From assembly GCF_026339875.1 (NCBI RefSeq), contig NZ_JAPEPZ010000001.1, positions 806,001 to 870,000 on the forward strand: DNA of 64,000 nt, in the 5' to 3' direction. The notes below the pieces were generated by a model that was not told where the DNA came from, made no database searches, and saw only the letters and a program-made list of their open reading frames with translations. This document shows, piece by piece, positions 47,721 through 56,151 of the stretch. A program made the position numbers and the translations under genes. Numbering within the stretch: position 1 is the first letter of the stretch; each line of letters opens with the position of its first letter. This stretch comes from Streptomyces sp. NBC_01571 (GTDB taxonomy: Bacteria > Actinomycetota > Actinomycetes > Streptomycetales > Streptomycetaceae).

Positions 47721-48126
47721 GAATGCCTTTCGGTCTGCCACCGGTGGGCCCGGCCTCTGCCCGGCCGCCTGGTGGGACGGAGTGTGGGGGGCGGCGGCGC
47801 GCGGTGCCTTGGCTGCAGCCGTTACGTATACACACGGTGTATACGCCGAGCGTATAGTGGACCGGTTCTCCACTCGTGAAATCCCCGGCCCACCGCGGTC
47901 GGCGCGCCGCCTACCCGTCGTCGATCAAGACGGCGCCCGCGCGGGCAAGGTTGCCTGCGGCCGGAAAGAAGAACGAACCGGGTGCGGCCGAGCCTCGTTG
48001 CGGACGGCGCAGGGGGCAGGAAGCACACCGTCCGCACGGCCCCTGCGCAGGCCGGGACGGAGGTCCGACCGGTGCCATGAAACCGCACAATGGAACGCAC
48101 ATTCGATTCCGGAGTACGCTGGACGC
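47721..48126. other. Divergent control region between TPR and AlkB-like genes
   Basis: About 400 bases. It holds the strong palindrome at 47825 and a CGTATAGTGG -10-like box near 47850; the remainder up to the AlkB-like start shows no convincing gene. Confidence 0.5.
47825..47845. promoter_or_regulatory. Strong operator palindrome upstream of the TPR gene
   Basis: CGTATACAC-ACG-GTGTATACG: perfect 9-bp arms. It is 105 bases upstream of the TPR start, directly beside a TATAGT-type -10 box on the + strand. The regulator is unknown; the shape suits a TetR or GntR protein. Confidence 0.65.
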
Positions 48127-48753
48127 ATGTCCACGCATCTCCAGGGCTCGCTCTTCGACCAGACCGACGAGCTCCACCTCGCTCCGCTGAACGGAACGCA
48201 CCGGACCGCACTGGGCGCCGGGGCCTGGATCGACCTGCTGCCCGGGTGGCTCGGCGGGGCCGACGCGCTCTTCGAGCGGCTCGTCGCCGAAGTGCCGTGG
48301 CGCGCGGAGCGCAGGCAGATGTACGAGCACGTGGTGGACGTGCCGCGGCTGCTCTCGTACTACGGGGCGGGCGACGCGCTGCCCCACCCGATCCTCGACG
48401 AGGCCCGGGCCGCGCTGTCGGCTCACTACGCCGACGAGCTCGGCGAGTCGTTCACCACCGCGGGCCTGTGCTACTACCGGGACGGCCGGGACAGCGTGGC
48501 CTGGCACGGGGACCGGATCGGCCGGGGCGCGCGGGAGGACACCATGGTCGCGATCCTCTCCGTGGGCGCCCCACGCGACCTGCTGCTGCGCCCGCGCCAC
48601 GGCGGGGACACCGTGCGCCGCCCCCTCGGCCACGGCGACCTCATCGTGATGGGCGGCTCCTGCCAGCGGACCTGGGAGCACGCCGTACCCAAGACGGCAC
48701 GCGCGGCCGGACCACGGATCAGCGTCCAGTTCCGCCCGCGGGGGGTGAACTGA
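48127..48753 (+). CDS. AlkB-like 2-oxoglutarate/Fe(II) dioxygenase
   Basis: 208 residues, ATG 48127. The iron ligands are WHGD (His127, Asp129) and the His in TWEHAVPK; RISVQFR supplies the 2-oxoglutarate arginine. The central YYRDGRDSVAWHGDRIGRG segment is typical of bacterial AlkB homologues that repair alkylated bases. Substrate not certain. Confidence 0.85.
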   Translation: MSTHLQGSLFDQTDELHLAPLNGTHRTALGAGAWIDLLPGWLGGADALFERLVAEVPWRAERRQMYEHVVDVPRLLSYYGAGDALPHPILDEARAALSAHYADELGESFTTAGLCYYRDGRDSVAWHGDRIGRGAREDTMVAILSVGAPRDLLLRPRHGGDTVRRPLGHGDLIVMGGSCQRTWEHAVPKTARAAGPRISVQFRPRGVN

Positions 48754-48762
48754 GACCGCGCC

Positions 48763-48794
48763 CGCTTCCGGCTCCCGCACGGGAACCGGAAGCG
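48763..48794. terminator. Bidirectional terminator
   Basis: A 13-bp stem with a single internal mismatch (CGCTTCCGG and TCCC arms) between convergent genes. Confidence 0.75.
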
Positions 48795-48814
48795 GCCCTG
48801 CGGCGGCAGCGGCC

Positions 48815-49414
48815 CTACGGCGTCAGCAGCGCCTGCACCGTCGGGCCGTACCGTTCCACGATGTCCTCGACCGCGGTCGCCCGCAGCCGGGAGCCGCGCG
48901 CGATGCCGTACATCACGCCGAGTCCCAGCAGGGTGCCGACGGCGAGTTCGGCGCGCAGGCCGGCGTCGGGGCCGGCGAGGCGCACGGCCAGGTGATCGCT
49001 GACCTGCGTACGGAAGTTGGCGCGCAGTATGTCGCCCTGCTCGCCCTGGAGCGGGGCGAAGACGATCCGCAGGATGGGGTCGGCGCCGCGTTCTGTCTGG
49101 CCGATCAGCAGATGGCGGACCATGTGCCGGCCGAGGTCTTCGAGCGGCGCGTCCAGCAGGGCGGCGGCGTCCGTCTCGAACGACATCACCCGCGCGAACA
49201 GCGCGTCCTTGTTCCCGAAGTACTTGAGGATCAACGGCGCGCTCACACCGGCCCGGTCGGCGACCGCCTTGAGGGTGATGTCCGTGTGCGCGTGACGTGC
49301 CATGAGGTGACGGGCCGCGCGCAGGATCGCCGCCTTCGTGGCCTCGGCGTCACGGCGCTGGACGGCACCCGGGGCCCCCGAAGGTCCGGGAGTCGGGACG
49401 GACACGGCGCTCAC
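48815..49414 (-). CDS. TetR-family repressor of the MFS exporter
   Basis: About 199 residues. GTG 49414 overlaps the MFS stop as GTGA; GTG 49405 has the better ribosome binding site spacing (AAGGAG). HTH about residues 25-65 (AARHLMARHAHTDITLKAVADRAGVSAPLILKYFGNKDAL in part). Second gene of the exporter operon, so it should control its own operon through the two operators at 50890 and 50914. Confidence 0.82.
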   Translation of the reverse strand: MSAVSVPTPGPSGAPGAVQRRDAEATKAAILRAARHLMARHAHTDITLKAVADRAGVSAPLILKYFGNKDALFARVMSFETDAAALLDAPLEDLGRHMVRHLLIGQTERGADPILRIVFAPLQGEQGDILRANFRTQVSDHLAVRLAGPDAGLRAELAVGTLLGLGVMYGIARGSRLRATAVEDIVERYGPTVQALLTP

Positions 49415-50862
49415 GCTCCTTCCAGTGCCCCGTCCCTGGACGCCTCCGTACTGCCCGGGGTCCGACGGGTGCCGTGGGACGGAGGGTCCGCGGGGATGGC
49501 GAGGGAGGCGGCACAGGCCACCAGGGCGACCGTACCGGCCATGGCGAAGGCCAGCAGATAGCCGTGCAGGGTCGGGATGGGAGCGCCGCCGATCAGGCTC
49601 GTGTGGTGGACGAGGATCGCGGCCACAGCGGCACTGCTCACGGCCTGGCCGATGGTGCGCATGAGCACGTTGACGCCGTTGGCGGAGGCGGTCTGCCCGG
49701 CGGGGACGGCCCGCAGGATCAGGGTGGGCAGTGCGGAGTAGGCGAAGGTCGTGCCCGTCGCGCAGACCGCGGACCCCAGGACGACCACCCACAGATCGCG
49801 GCTGTCGAGGATGCGGATGCCGTAGCCGAAGGCGATGATCACGGTCCCTATCGCCAGCGTCACCCGGGCGCCACGGGCGGCCGAGACGCGGGCCGACACC
49901 GGGGAGAGCAGCAGCATGGTCACCCCGCCGGGCAGCAGGCACACGCCCGTCGCGACGATGGACAGGCCCAGCCCGTAACCGGTCGCCTTGGGCGCCTGCA
50001 CCAGCTGCGCCGTCACCAGGGAGTTGGCGTAGAAGGCGAATCCGGTGAGGAGCGCGGCTATGTGGGTCAGGGCGACCTTGGGGCTGGTGGCCAGCTTCAG
50101 GTCGACCAGCGGCCGTTCGGCGCGCAGCTGCTGCGTCCACCAGAGGGCGAGGACACAGACGCCGCCGGCGAACAGGCCCAGGATCGTGGGGCTGGTCCAG
50201 CCCCACTGTCCGCCCTGCGACACGCCCATCAGCAGGCAGGTGAGTCCCACGGCCAGGCCCAGCGCGCCGACACTGTCGAAGCGGCCCGGTTCGCGGACGG
50301 GCGACTCGCGCACCGCCCACCAGGCCAGCACGGTGCCGAGGGCGCCGAGGGCGGTCGTCCCCCAGAACATGACGTGCCAGTTGGCGTACTGGACCACCAT
50401 CGCGGCGAGCGGCAGCCCGAGGGCGGCGCCGATCCCCACGGTGGAGCTCATCAGCGCGACCGCGGAACCCGTGCGCTCGGGCGGCAGTTCGTCCCTCAGG
50501 AGGCTGATCGACAACGGCACGACGGCGGCCGCCGCACCCTGCAGGGCGCGCGCCACGATGAGCACCCGGATGTCGGACGTGAGCGCGCACATCAGCGAGC
50601 CGACCGTCATCATCCCGAGGGCGATCAGCAGGACGCGCTTCTTGCCGTACATGTCGCCGGCGCGCCCCAGTACGGGGTTCAGGACGGCTCCGGTCAGCAG
50701 CGTCGCCGTCACCATCCAGGACACCGCGCCCGCCGACGCGCCCGTCAGCCGGGGCAGGTCGGGGAGCAGTGGCACCACCACCACCTGCATGACGGCCATG
50801 AGGCTCCCGCCGAGGGCGAGGACCGGCACGGTCAGCCGGTCACGCAGTGCCGCCATGAACAC
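49411..50862 (-). CDS. MFS drug exporter, 14-helix (DHA2/EmrB-QacA type)
   Basis: 483 residues with about 14 membrane helices. Motif A after helix 2 is GRAGDMYGKKRVL, and motif C-like segments are in helix 5 (STVGIGAALGLPLAAM). A proton-driven exporter of hydrophobic drugs is expected. Coupled to the downstream TetR gene. Confidence 0.86.
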   Translation of the reverse strand: MFMAALRDRLTVPVLALGGSLMAVMQVVVVPLLPDLPRLTGASAGAVSWMVTATLLTGAVLNPVLGRAGDMYGKKRVLLIALGMMTVGSLMCALTSDIRVLIVARALQGAAAAVVPLSISLLRDELPPERTGSAVALMSSTVGIGAALGLPLAAMVVQYANWHVMFWGTTALGALGTVLAWWAVRESPVREPGRFDSVGALGLAVGLTCLLMGVSQGGQWGWTSPTILGLFAGGVCVLALWWTQQLRAERPLVDLKLATSPKVALTHIAALLTGFAFYANSLVTAQLVQAPKATGYGLGLSIVATGVCLLPGGVTMLLLSPVSARVSAARGARVTLAIGTVIIAFGYGIRILDSRDLWVVVLGSAVCATGTTFAYSALPTLILRAVPAGQTASANGVNVLMRTIGQAVSSAAVAAILVHHTSLIGGAPIPTLHGYLLAFAMAGTVALVACAASLAIPADPPSHGTRRTPGSTEASRDGALEGA

Positions 50863-50889
50863 TCCAGGAGTAGAGGCGCGGAAAAGCAG

Positions 50890-50905
50890 GTGAATAGTAA
50901 TTCAC
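50890..50905. promoter_or_regulatory. TetR operator 1 of the MFS operon
   Basis: GTGAAT-AGTA-ATTCAC, downstream of and overlapping the -10 box. Confidence 0.75.
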
Positions 50906-50933
50906 CATAATGGGTGAATCATTATTCACTCAA
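50904..50933 (-). promoter_or_regulatory. Promoter of the MFS-TetR operon
   Basis: On the minus strand: TTGAGT (50933-50928), 18-bp spacer, TATGGT (50909-50904). Operator 2 fills the spacer. Confidence 0.65.
50914..50929. promoter_or_regulatory. TetR operator 2 of the MFS operon
   Basis: GTGAAT-CATT-ATTCAC, between the -35 and -10 boxes; 24 bases centre to centre from operator 1. Confidence 0.75.
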
Positions 50934-50958
50934 CGCGCGTTCGTCTCCCGGCGGGCGG

Positions 50959-52173
50959 CTACCGGCGCGAGCGGGCCTGCACCGTGCGCGCCACGCGCGG
51001 TCCCAGCCAGCGTTTGAACCGGCGCAGCGCCTCCAGCCGCCCGGCCGCGCGGTCGATCCGGTAGTACAGCTGGGGCGGGACGTACGGGAGCAGCGGAGAG
51101 TGCCGCTGGCCGAGCAGGGCGAACATCTGCGCCGCCGGGAGGCGGACGTACCGTGGCAGGTTCTCGTACCACTGGGCACTGTGCCGGGCGGCGCTCTGGA
51201 CCGACAGGAGCGCGGACCTGCGCTCCTGTTCGTAGCGGGTCAGGGCCGCGGACAGTTCCCGATGCTCGCCCAGGGCTCCGGCCAGGGCGATGGCGTCCTC
51301 CAGCGCGAGCGTGGTGCCGGCACCGATCGAGTAGTGCGTGGTGTGGGCGGCGTCGCCGAGCAGGACGAGGTTGCCGCGATGCCAGGTGCGGTTGGTCAGG
51401 GTGCGGAAGTTCAGCCACTGGGCGCTGCCGTCGGCGTGCTCCCGCCCGATCAGGCCGTGCCCGTCGAGGAGGTCGGCGAAGATCTTCTCCAGCAGGGCGA
51501 GACCGTCGGCCTCGCCGGTCCGGTCGAGACCGAGGCCGGTCCAGGTCTCCGGTGAGCACTCGACGACGCAGGTGCTGAGGTCCTCGCCGAACCGGTAGGC
51601 GTAGCACCAGATCCAGCCGTGCTCCGTCTCCACGAAGCCGAAGGTGAAGGAGTCGAAGACCTTGGTGGTGCCGAGCCAGATGTAGGTGTTGCGGCCGAGG
51701 GCGACGTCGCTGCCGAAGTGGCCGGCATGGGCTTCGCGCAGCGCGCTGTTGACTCCGTCGCAGGCGACGACGAGATCGGCCTCGGGCATCCGGTCGGCGG
51801 TGATCTCGTGCTCGTACTCGATGCGCACCCCCAGGGATCGCGCCCGCTCCGCGAGCAGGTCGAGCAGCAGTCGGCGACCGATCCCGAACCCCTCGTCGCC
51901 GTGGTGCACCGTCGTCTCGCCGCCGATGTGGGCGACCCCGTCGCTCCAGCGGACCGAGTTCGCCCGGACGGCGCGCGCGGACTCGGGGTCGCCCTCGTGG
52001 AGCTTGTCGAGCAGGGCCGCCCAGTACGTCACCCCCCAGCCGTAGGTCGACCCGGCCGGGTTGCGTTCGTGGACGGTGATGTCGTGGGACGGGTCCTGGC
52101 GTTTCATCAGGATCGAGAAGTAGAGGCCGGCCGGTCCACCGCCGACGCACGCGATCTTCACGCGCACTCCCAT
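50959..52173 (-). CDS. FAD-dependent aromatic monooxygenase
   Basis: 404 residues. The N-terminal VGGGPAGLYFSILMKR binds the FAD ADP part; DLVVACDGVNS and LVLLGDAAHTTHYSIGAGTTLALEDA are the DG and GD motifs of the PHBH-type hydroxylases. It resembles the tryptophan hydroxylase VioD and the N-terminal half of salicylyl-CoA 5-hydroxylase. The substrate is unknown. Next to, but on the opposite strand from, the melanin genes. Confidence 0.82.
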   Translation of the reverse strand: MGVRVKIACVGGGPAGLYFSILMKRQDPSHDITVHERNPAGSTYGWGVTYWAALLDKLHEGDPESARAVRANSVRWSDGVAHIGGETTVHHGDEGFGIGRRLLLDLLAERARSLGVRIEYEHEITADRMPEADLVVACDGVNSALREAHAGHFGSDVALGRNTYIWLGTTKVFDSFTFGFVETEHGWIWCYAYRFGEDLSTCVVECSPETWTGLGLDRTGEADGLALLEKIFADLLDGHGLIGREHADGSAQWLNFRTLTNRTWHRGNLVLLGDAAHTTHYSIGAGTTLALEDAIALAGALGEHRELSAALTRYEQERRSALLSVQSAARHSAQWYENLPRYVRLPAAQMFALLGQRHSPLLPYVPPQLYYRIDRAAGRLEALRRFKRWLGPRVARTVQARSRR

Positions 52174-52506
52174 ATGTCACACAGAGCGGTCAATTGGACA
52201 CGAAGAGTAGCAGGGGCATCCAGGGGGCCCGCCTCACGGTTCACGCCAGCTTGAGGGGGTGAGCCGCGCCACTCGACACTCGGCGGCCCGGGAAGATCGC
52301 CGACGGCGCACGGGCCGACAGGAGGAATTCCCGCTTCCGGTCGACCGCGAGGGCCTCGACAGCAAGATCATCTTCGTTCAACCTTGGACGACATCACATC
52401 AATTGTCCGGATCGCAGCCAACCGACATTCGGCGATTTCTCCCCCTCTCCTACGAACCGATAGGCATGTCGGGTCATCAACAGAGCTGATCCCAGGAGGA
52501 ATCCGC
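52174..52506. other. Divergent gap upstream of melC1
   Basis: 333 bases between the monooxygenase and melC1 starts. A less GC-rich stretch (52,360-52,450) presumably carries the mel promoter; an ATCACATCAATTGTCCGG segment stands out. No gene seen. Confidence 0.45.
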
Positions 52507-52881
52507 ATGCCGGAACTCACTCGTCGCCGTGCGCTCGGGGCCGCGGCCGCCCTCGCCGCCGTGGCCGGTGGCCAGGCACTCACCGCCACCTCGGCCACGG
52601 CCTCGGCCTCGGCGTCCGCCGCCGGACACCACGACGGGCCCGAACCCTTCGACGAGGTCTACCGGGGCCGCCGGATCGAAGGCCGCGCCGGGGGCGGCGG
52701 CCACCATCACGGCGCCGGGTACGGCGTGTTCATCGACGGGATGGAACTGCACGTGATGCAGAACGCGGACGGCAGCTGGATCAGCGTCGTCAGCCACTAC
52801 GACCCGGTGGCCACCCCGCGTGCCGCGGCCCGCGCCGCGGTCGTGGAGCTGCAAGGGGCGCCTCTCGTCCCCCTCGCCTGA
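52507..52881 (+). CDS. melC1: Tyrosinase copper chaperone MelC1
   Basis: 124 residues, ATG 52507 with AGGAGGA (52494-52500). Twin-arginine start ([18 protein letters not shown]) for Tat export; the mature part has HH and HHH clusters and the [12 protein letters not shown] and [25 protein letters not shown] segments of the MelC1 caddie proteins, which load copper into tyrosinase and carry it out of the cell. Directly upstream of melC2. Confidence 0.93.
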   Translation: MPELTRRRALGAAAALAAVAGGQALTATSATASASASAAGHHDGPEPFDEVYRGRRIEGRAGGGGHHHGAGYGVFIDGMELHVMQNADGSWISVVSHYDPVATPRAAARAAVVELQGAPLVPLA

Positions 52882-52894
52882 ACCCACCCGGCAA

Positions 52895-52918
52895 CCGCAC
52901 CCGCACCCGCACCCGCAC
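52895..52918 (+). repeat. Hexamer repeats between melC1 and melC2
   Basis: Four perfect CCGCAC units, then CCGCG, in the 97-bp intergenic gap. Length variation here between strains would be expected. Confidence 0.7.
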
Positions 52919-52978
52919 CCGCGAACAGCGACGCCAGCAGCACGTCAGCACCGCACAGCAGACCGTGGAGTCCCGCAC

Positions 52979-53803
52979 ATGACCGTACGCAAGAACCAGG
53001 CGAACCTCTCCGCCGACGAGAAGCGGCGCTTCGTCGACGCGCTCCTCCAGCTCAAGCGCAGTGGCCGGTACGACGCCTTCGTCACCACGCACAACGCCTT
53101 CATCATGGGCGACACGGACAGCGGTGAACGGACAGGTCACCGTTCGCCGTCGTTCCTCCCCTGGCACCGCAGATTCCTGCTGGAGTTCGAACGGGCCCTG
53201 CAGTCCGTGGACGCCTCGGTCGCCCTGCCGTACTGGGACTGGAGCACCGACCGTTCGCCCCGCTCCTCCCTGTGGGCCCCGGACTTCCTCGGCGGCACCG
53301 GCCGCAGCCTGGACGGCCGGGTCATGGACGGTCCCTTCGCGGCCTCCGCCGGCAACTGGACGATCGGTGTCCGCGTCGACAGCCGCACGTACCTGAGGCG
53401 TTCGCTCGGCAGCGGCGTCCGGGAGCTGCCGACCCGTGCGGAGGTGGAGTCCGTGCTCGGGATGGCCACGTACGACATGGCGCCGTGGAACAGTGCCTCG
53501 GACGGCTTCCGCAACCACCTCGAAGGCTGGCGCGGCGTCAACCTCCACAACCGGGTGCACGTATGGGTCGGCGGGCAGATGGCCACCGGCGTCTCCCCCA
53601 ACGACCCGGTGTTCTGGCTCCACCACGCCTACATAGACAAGCTCTGGGCCGACTGGCAGCACCGCCACCCCGACTCCGGTTACCTGCCGCTCTCCGGTAC
53701 GCCCGATGTGGTCGACCTCGGCGAGACGATGAAGCCCTGGAACGACGTACGGCCCTCGGACCTGCTGGATCACACCGCGTTCTACACGTTCGACGTCGCC
53801 TGA
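52979..53803 (+). CDS. melC2: Tyrosinase MelC2
   Basis: 274 residues, ATG 52979 with GGAG upstream. All six copper ligands are in the positions known for Streptomyces tyrosinases: CuA His38, His54, His63; CuB His190, His194, His216. It oxidises tyrosine to DOPA quinone, giving melanin. No own signal peptide: it leaves the cell with MelC1. Confidence 0.95.
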   Translation: MTVRKNQANLSADEKRRFVDALLQLKRSGRYDAFVTTHNAFIMGDTDSGERTGHRSPSFLPWHRRFLLEFERALQSVDASVALPYWDWSTDRSPRSSLWAPDFLGGTGRSLDGRVMDGPFAASAGNWTIGVRVDSRTYLRRSLGSGVRELPTRAEVESVLGMATYDMAPWNSASDGFRNHLEGWRGVNLHNRVHVWVGGQMATGVSPNDPVFWLHHAYIDKLWADWQHRHPDSGYLPLSGTPDVVDLGETMKPWNDVRPSDLLDHTAFYTFDVA

Positions 53804-53857
53804 CCCGAGGCACCGGCGCTCCCGGCCGAGGCACTCCCCTGCCGACGCCGGGCACGG

Positions 53858-53890
53858 TGCGGTGGCCCCTGGCACGACGGGGCCACCGCA
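53858..53890 (+). terminator. Terminator of the mel operon
   Basis: Perfect 12-bp stem (53858-53869 with 53879-53890) and 9-nt loop. Confidence 0.8.
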
Positions 53891-53960
53891 TCGCCCGTCC
53901 CGCGCGTCGCCCGTCGTGCGCGACGCTCGTCCCAACGGCGGTCAGCGCGTCACCGTGGGC

Positions 53961-53984
53961 CCTGGAGCCCTGGAGCCCTGGAGG
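53961..53984. repeat. 8-bp tandem repeats
   Basis: CCTGGAGC twice, then CCTGGAGG, in the convergent gap between melC2 and the RNase H gene. Confidence 0.55.
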
Positions 53985-54009
53985 CCTGGCCGGCGTACCG
54001 GACGTCGCT

Positions 54010-54735
54010 CTAGACGTCGCTCGTCTCGGGCGTACGGCACTCGGGGTGCCCCCAGCCCTGACCGTTCTTGGCGATGGACTCACCCGCCGCGTACGAGCGG
54101 CCGCAGACGCAGCGTCCGGGGAACTTGGCCTTGATCGTACGGGCCGACGCGCCCTGCCGTGCGGCCGCCGAGCCCTGCCGGGGCGTCTTGGCCGGGGCGC
54201 GGCGTCGGACGGCGCCCGAGGCGGGGGTGTCGGGAGACGCCGGAGGCTCCGGAGAGCCGAGGTCGCTGCCCGCGGGCTGCTGGACGACGGCGGCCTGGCT
54301 CGCGGCCCGGTCGGCGAAGTCGTTCAGCCGGTCACCGTCGACCTGGTGGGCGGGGACGTAGCGGAACTCCACGGTGCGGCCGTCGAGGAGTTCGTCGATG
54401 CGCGCGACGAGCTCCTGGTTGGCGACCGGCTTGCCGGAGGCCGTCTTCCATCCCTTGCGCTTCCAGCCCGGCAACCACGTCGTGACGGCCTTCATCGCGT
54501 ACTGCGAGTCCATCCGGATCTCGAGCGGGACCTCCGGCGCCATCGCCGTCAACAGGCGCTCCAGTGCGGTGAGTTCGGCGACGTTGTTCGTCGCCTTGCC
54601 CAGCGGACCGGCCTCCCAGCGGGTCGGCGTCTCCTCGTGGTCGGCGACGACCCACGCCCATCCGGCCGGTCCCGGGTTTCCCTTCGAAGCCCCGTCACAG
54701 GCGGCCACAACGCGTTCAAGCATGGCACCGATCAT
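54010..54735 (-). CDS. RNase H type 1 with C-terminal zinc-ribbon-like end
   Basis: About 241 residues from ATG 54735 (ATG 54723 is also possible). RNase HI core about 5-150 with the four acidic residues in ACDGASKGNPG, NNVAELTALE, MDSQYA and DRLNDFADRAAS. A Pro/Ala-rich linker leads to a C-terminal CVCGRSYAAGESIAKN...HPEC segment (about 205-235), which may bind zinc and nucleic acid. Degrades RNA in RNA-DNA hybrids. Confidence 0.85.
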   Translation of the reverse strand: MIGAMLERVVAACDGASKGNPGPAGWAWVVADHEETPTRWEAGPLGKATNNVAELTALERLLTAMAPEVPLEIRMDSQYAMKAVTTWLPGWKRKGWKTASGKPVANQELVARIDELLDGRTVEFRYVPAHQVDGDRLNDFADRAASQAAVVQQPAGSDLGSPEPPASPDTPASGAVRRRAPAKTPRQGSAAARQGASARTIKAKFPGRCVCGRSYAAGESIAKNGQGWGHPECRTPETSDV

Positions 54736-54754
54736 GCCACGCCCCGGCGACCGC

Positions 54755-55771
54755 TCACCGCACGGGGCGCGGCTCCCTCGGCCGGATCCGCGGGCTGTTA
54801 CCGAGCAGCCGCAGGCCCAGCAGGGTGGCCGTGTGCAGGACGTACTTGCCGTCGCGGTGGCTGGCCACGAGACCCCCGTCACGCAGTACGCCGATCTGGT
54901 AGCTGGCGCTGGGCAGCGCGATCCCCACGGCCCCGGCGACCTCGGAGGTGGTGCGGGCGCTCTGCCCCGCGACCTCGGTCAGCACGGCGGCGCGGGTGCG
55001 GCCCAGCAGGCGTTCGACCCCGTCGTCCGTACCGTCCGCGAGGGCGAGGGGTGCCTTCGCCACCGGGTAGACGAGGACGGGGTCGAGACCGGGGTCCGCC
55101 AGGGCGGTGGGCCGGCGCCAGCAGAAGTAGGAGGGGACGAGAAGCAGTCCGCGGCCCTCCAGATACAGGTCCCGCTCGATCGGGTAGTTCACCTCGAGCA
55201 CCGGAGCGTTCCAGCGCGCCATCGGACGCAGACCCTCGAGCAGCGCCTGGGTGCCGCCGTCGAGCAGGGCGCGGGAGCGCACCCCGACATCGTTGCCCAC
55301 CGCCGAGCGGATGTGCGGCCAGTGCGGTTCGAGCAGGCCGCGGAAGTAGATGCCCAGGGCGTTCGCGAGCGACTTGAGCGCGTCGCCGCCCGGGCGGCCC
55401 AGTGAGGCGGCCCAGGTCGGGAGGGGGCGGGACTCGGCCAGCCGGGACATCTCACGGACCAGTTGCACGCGCGGGGTGCGCAGCAGCTGGTCGAGGCCCG
55501 CGGACAGTCCGCCACCGGTGACCGGAGGGGTGAGGAAGTCCGGAATGTAGCCGGTCGAGGGAATCAGGGCCCGTAAGGGGCGCAGCGCGCGGCCGAGGGT
55601 CGAGTCACCGGCGAACCGTTGGGAGACGGAGCGGCGCCAGTGTCCGAATTCCAGTGGTCCCTGGCCGGCCTCCAGTCGGCACACGCTGCACATCAGTTCC
55701 CACAGGGGATCGGGTTGACGGGCCACTCGGATGTTCTGGAGGTCGTACGACGTGAAGTGGATACGGAGCAT
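54755..55771 (-). CDS. ArsR-like winged-helix transcriptional regulator
   Basis: 338 residues from ATG 55771 (AAAGAG upstream); ATG 55792 is an alternative. The N-terminal ~240 residues form a domain common in actinomycete regulators (LRIHFTSYDLQNIRVARQPDPLWE at the start), and the C-terminal ~75 an ArsR-type winged helix (TRAAVLTEVAGQSARTTSEVAGAVGIALPSASYQIGVLRDGGLV in part). The ligand is unknown; members lie beside antibiotic or transport genes. Confidence 0.78.
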   Translation of the reverse strand: MLRIHFTSYDLQNIRVARQPDPLWELMCSVCRLEAGQGPLEFGHWRRSVSQRFAGDSTLGRALRPLRALIPSTGYIPDFLTPPVTGGGLSAGLDQLLRTPRVQLVREMSRLAESRPLPTWAASLGRPGGDALKSLANALGIYFRGLLEPHWPHIRSAVGNDVGVRSRALLDGGTQALLEGLRPMARWNAPVLEVNYPIERDLYLEGRGLLLVPSYFCWRRPTALADPGLDPVLVYPVAKAPLALADGTDDGVERLLGRTRAAVLTEVAGQSARTTSEVAGAVGIALPSASYQIGVLRDGGLVASHRDGKYVLHTATLLGLRLLGNSPRIRPREPRPVR

Positions 55772-55882
55772 GCGGTCTCTTTCGCTCGCCATGCCTGTGG
55801 GGGGTTCGGCCGCCCGGACGTGCACAGCCACAAGGTGGGACGAATACCGCATGCGCATGGTTGCCCCCGGCCGAAGGGGGCG

Positions 55883-55925
55883 GGCCCGCCCCGGAGAGAA
55901 CGCGTCATTCTCTCCGGGGCGGGCC
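55883..55925. terminator. Perfect 18-bp hairpin
   Basis: Arms 55883-55900 and 55908-55925 pair without mismatch around a 7-nt loop. Located between two minus-strand genes; with the hairpin at 56087 it gives two barriers in series. Confidence 0.75.
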
Positions 55926-56086
55926 GAGGGCTCGCGACGCCGACCGTCCAGCGTGCGGCGCGTGAGCGTGCGCCCCGGCCACGCGGGGTCGAGGCCGATC
56001 ACGAGGCCGCTCGAACGGTGCCGTGCCAGAGGTGACACCGGGTATGAACCCGGGTGCTGACCTGCGGTGCCACCCCGGAACGCGGT

Positions 56087-56135
56087 GGGCCGGCCGCGCC
56101 CCGGGACGACGCCGTCCCCGGGGAGCGGCCGGCCC
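56087..56135 (-). terminator. Terminator of the chitinase gene
   Basis: Long stem of about 21 bp with one bulge (GGGCCGGCCGC and GCCCCGGGAC arms), 17 bases after the stop. Confidence 0.75.
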
Positions 56136-56151
56136 GGCCCGCGGTTGTCGA

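Larger units (their letters stand above)
55772..56151. other. Gap with two large hairpins
   Basis: 380 bases between the ArsR-like gene and the end of the chitinase gene, both minus strand. It contains the hairpins at 55883 and 56087 and should include the ArsR-like promoter. No gene seen. Confidence 0.5.

Noticed and set aside
48815..50590. A 591-residue frame apparently fusing TetR to a long N-terminal part
   Set aside because: The N-terminal part is the wrong frame of the MFS gene. The TetR protein starts at about 49,414.
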